This document shows, piece after piece, positions 62,309-64,000 of a DNA stretch of 64,000 bases (position 1 is the stretch's first letter; each line of letters starts with the position of its first letter). A model generated the notes under the pieces. It was not told where the DNA came from. It saw only the letters and a program-made list of their open reading frames with translations, and ran no database searches. Where the stretch lies: assembly GCF_037055275.1 (NCBI RefSeq), contig NZ_CP146343.1, forward strand, positions 5,115,001 to 5,179,000. Direction: 5' to 3'. The position numbers were made by a program, and so were the translations under genes. The stretch is from Pseudomonas sp. ML2-2023-3. GTDB taxonomy: Bacteria; Pseudomonadota; Gammaproteobacteria; Pseudomonadales; Pseudomonadaceae.

Positions 62309-64000
62309 TTACTTGTTGTCTTTTACTTCTTCGAACTCAGCGTCGACAACGTCGTCCGCTTTTTCAGCCGAATCAGCTGGCTTGGCCGCTGCGTCTGCCG
62401 GGTTCGCTTGCTCGGCGTACATTTTCTGTGCAACCGGAGCAGACACCTTGGACAGCTCTTCAACCTTGGCTTCGATAGCAGCCTTGTCGTCGCCTTTAAC
62501 AGCGGCTTCAAGTGCAACTACAGCAGCTTCGATTGCAGCTTTCTCTTCCTCGGTTACCTTGTCGCCAGCATCGACGATCATTTTGCGAGTCGAGTGAACC
62601 AGTGCGTCGCCCTGGTTACGTGCAGCTGCCAGCTCTTCGAACTTGCGGTCTTCCTCAGCATTGATCTCGGCATCACGAACCATCTGAGCGATTTCTTCCT
62701 CGGACAGACCCGAGTTAGCCTTGATCACGATGGACTGAGACTTGCCAGTCGCCTTGTCTTTTGCACTTACGTGCAGGATGCCGTTGGCATCGATATCGAA
62801 GGTTACTTCGATCTGAGGCACGCCACGTGGAGCTGGTGGAATGTCGGCCAGATCGAACTTGCCCAACGACTTGTTCTGTGCGGCTTGCTTACGCTCACCT
62901 TGCAGTACGTGAATGGTCACAGCGCCTTGGTTATCGTCAGCAGTCGAGAACACTTGCGATTTCTTGGTAGGAATCGTGGTGTTTTTCTCGATCAGAGCAG
63001 TCATTACACCGCCCATGGTTTCGATACCCAGAGTCAGCGGGCTCACGTCCAGCAACAGAACGTCTTTAACATCACCGGCCAATACCGCGCCCTGGATGGC
63101 AGCACCCATTGCAACAGCTTCGTCCGGGTTCACGTCTTTACGTGCTTCCTTGCCGAAGAACTCGGTTACCAGCTTCTGTACCAGCGGCATACGAGTCTGA
63201 CCACCGACCAAGATCACGTCGTTGATCGCGCCAACGTCGATACCAGCGTCTTTCAGAGCAATGCGGCAAGGCTCGATGGTGCGCTGAACCAGGTCTTCAA
63301 CCAGCGATTCCAGCTTGGCGCGGGAAATCTTCACGTTCAAGTGCTTAGGACCGGTGGCATCTGCAGTGATGTAAGGCAGATTCACGTCAGTCGACTGGCT
63401 CGAAGACAGTTCGATCTTGGCTTTTTCAGCAGCTTCTTTCAGACGCTGCATCGCCAGCGGGTCACCTTTGAGGTTCATGCCGCTTTCTTTCTTGAACTCG
63501 TCAACCAGGTAGTCGATCAGACGGATGTCAAAGTCTTCACCACCCAGGAACGTGTCACCGTTGGTTGCCAGCACTTCAAACTGGTGCTCGCCATCAACTT
63601 CGGCAATTTCAATGACCGACACGTCGAAAGTACCGCCACCCAAGTCATAAACGATGACAGTGTGGTCGCCCTTCGCTTTGTCCATACCGTAAGCCAGAGC
63701 AGCTGCGGTTGGTTCGTTGATGATGCGTTTAACGTCCAGACCCGCGATACGGCCGGCGTCTTTGGTTGCCTGACGCTGGCTGTCGTTGAAGTAGGCCGGA
63801 ACGGTAATGACCGCTTCAGTCACTGGCTCGCCGAGGTAGTCTTCGGCGGTTTTCTTCATTTTCTTCAGAATTTCAGCCGAAATCTGTGGCGGAGCCATTT
63901 TCTGGCCGTTCACTTCAACCCAAGCGTCGCCGTTGTCAGCCTTGGCGATCTTGTACGGAACCATCTGAATGTCTTTCTGTACGACTTCTTCGTCAAAGCG
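62309..64000 (-). CDS. dnaK: Molecular chaperone DnaK (5' end beyond the window)
   Basis: Hsp70; 563 codons are visible and the frame is open to the window edge ([18 protein letters not shown]...), so about 75 N-terminal residues are missing. The nucleotide-binding domain has [26 protein letters not shown] and [13 protein letters not shown] motifs. A substrate domain follows ([18 protein letters not shown]), then a lid and the C-terminal EEVKDNK tail. Recycled with DnaJ encoded downstream. Confidence 0.98.
   Translation of the reverse strand, partial: RFDEEVVQKDIQMVPYKIAKADNGDAWVEVNGQKMAPPQISAEILKKMKKTAEDYLGEPVTEAVITVPAYFNDSQRQATKDAGRIAGLDVKRIINEPTAAALAYGMDKAKGDHTVIVYDLGGGTFDVSVIEIAEVDGEHQFEVLATNGDTFLGGEDFDIRLIDYLVDEFKKESGMNLKGDPLAMQRLKEAAEKAKIELSSSQSTDVNLPYITADATGPKHLNVKISRAKLESLVEDLVQRTIEPCRIALKDAGIDVGAINDVILVGGQTRMPLVQKLVTEFFGKEARKDVNPDEAVAMGAAIQGAVLAGDVKDVLLLDVSPLTLGIETMGGVMTALIEKNTTIPTKKSQVFSTADDNQGAVTIHVLQGERKQAAQNKSLGKFDLADIPPAPRGVPQIEVTFDIDANGILHVSAKDKATGKSQSIVIKANSGLSEEEIAQMVRDAEINAEEDRKFEELAAARNQGDALVHSTRKMIVDAGDKVTEEEKAAIEAAVVALEAAVKGDDKAAIEAKVEELSKVSAPVAQKMYAEQANPADAAAKPADSAEKADDVVDAEFEEVKDNK

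Overview
The window is a chromosomal segment of a Pseudomonas, most likely of the P. fluorescens lineage. The grounds are the gene order (msrQP-pssA-ilvCHI ... mrcB ... PrrF-hmuVUT ... dksA-gluQRS-cbrXAB-crcZ-pcnB-folK-panBC-pgi ... pnp-rpsO-truB-rbfA-infB-nusA-rimP-tRNA-secG-tpiA-glmM-folP-ftsH-rlmE/yhbY-greA-carBA-dapB-dnaJK), the Pseudomonas-only sRNAs PrrF and CrcZ, and REP pairs of the fluorescens/putida type. Almost all of it is core genome. No phage, insertion sequence, CRISPR array or defence island was seen.

Layout. 1-1126 (minus): 5' part of a 16S rRNA gene, with boxA and three tandem rRNA promoters. 1123-3689 (minus): the methionine sulfoxide reductase system msrPQ, then phosphatidylserine synthase. 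3833-7117 (minus): the branched-chain amino acid operon ilvI-ilvH-ilvC behind a leader of about 250 nt. 7527-10943 (minus): mrcB (PBP1b), an LpoP-like lipoprotein and yqcC. 11060-13228 (plus): an uncharacterised APH-like/P-loop kinase fusion and a TfoX C-domain protein. 13281-16242: the iron-responsive sRNA PrrF and a reduced heme-uptake operon hmuTUV. 16317-18517: a Rieske protein, sfsA and an aminotransferase. 18840-25530 (plus): dksA, gluQRS, cbrX-cbrA-cbrB and the sRNA CrcZ, the carbon catabolite repression module. 25721-31408 (plus): pcnB, folK, panB, panC and pgi; panD is not between panC and pgi. 31461-37867 (plus): an MpaB-family protein, a thiolase, an rRNA-methyltransferase-like protein and a DUF748 protein, interspersed with REP pairs.

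38145-53314 (minus): a BON-domain periplasmic protein with its own sigma-54-type promoter, then, upstream on the same strand, the translation and RNA-decay cluster pnp, rpsO, truB, rbfA, infB, nusA, rimP, two tRNAs (fMet, Leu-GAG), secG, tpiA, glmM, folP and ftsH. 53497-54563: rlmE divergent from yhbY. 54842-64000 (minus): dnaK (cut by the window end), dnaJ, dapB, carA, carB and greA.

The most interesting signals are in non-coding DNA. (1) The BON gene has a complete sigma-54 enhancer-type promoter (-24/-12 element, IHF consensus, upstream palindromes). (2) carA is preceded by a 30-codon leader ORF that runs through a terminator-like hairpin and ends overlapping the carA TTG start, an arrangement that suggests attenuation. 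(3) The CbrB/sigma-54/CrcZ and Fur/PrrF regulatory sites are both clearly readable. (4) Four REP pairs of two families sit directly behind genes. Several start codons were moved from the longest ORF on the basis of ribosome-binding sites and family lengths. All calls rest on reading the sequence; no database search was run.
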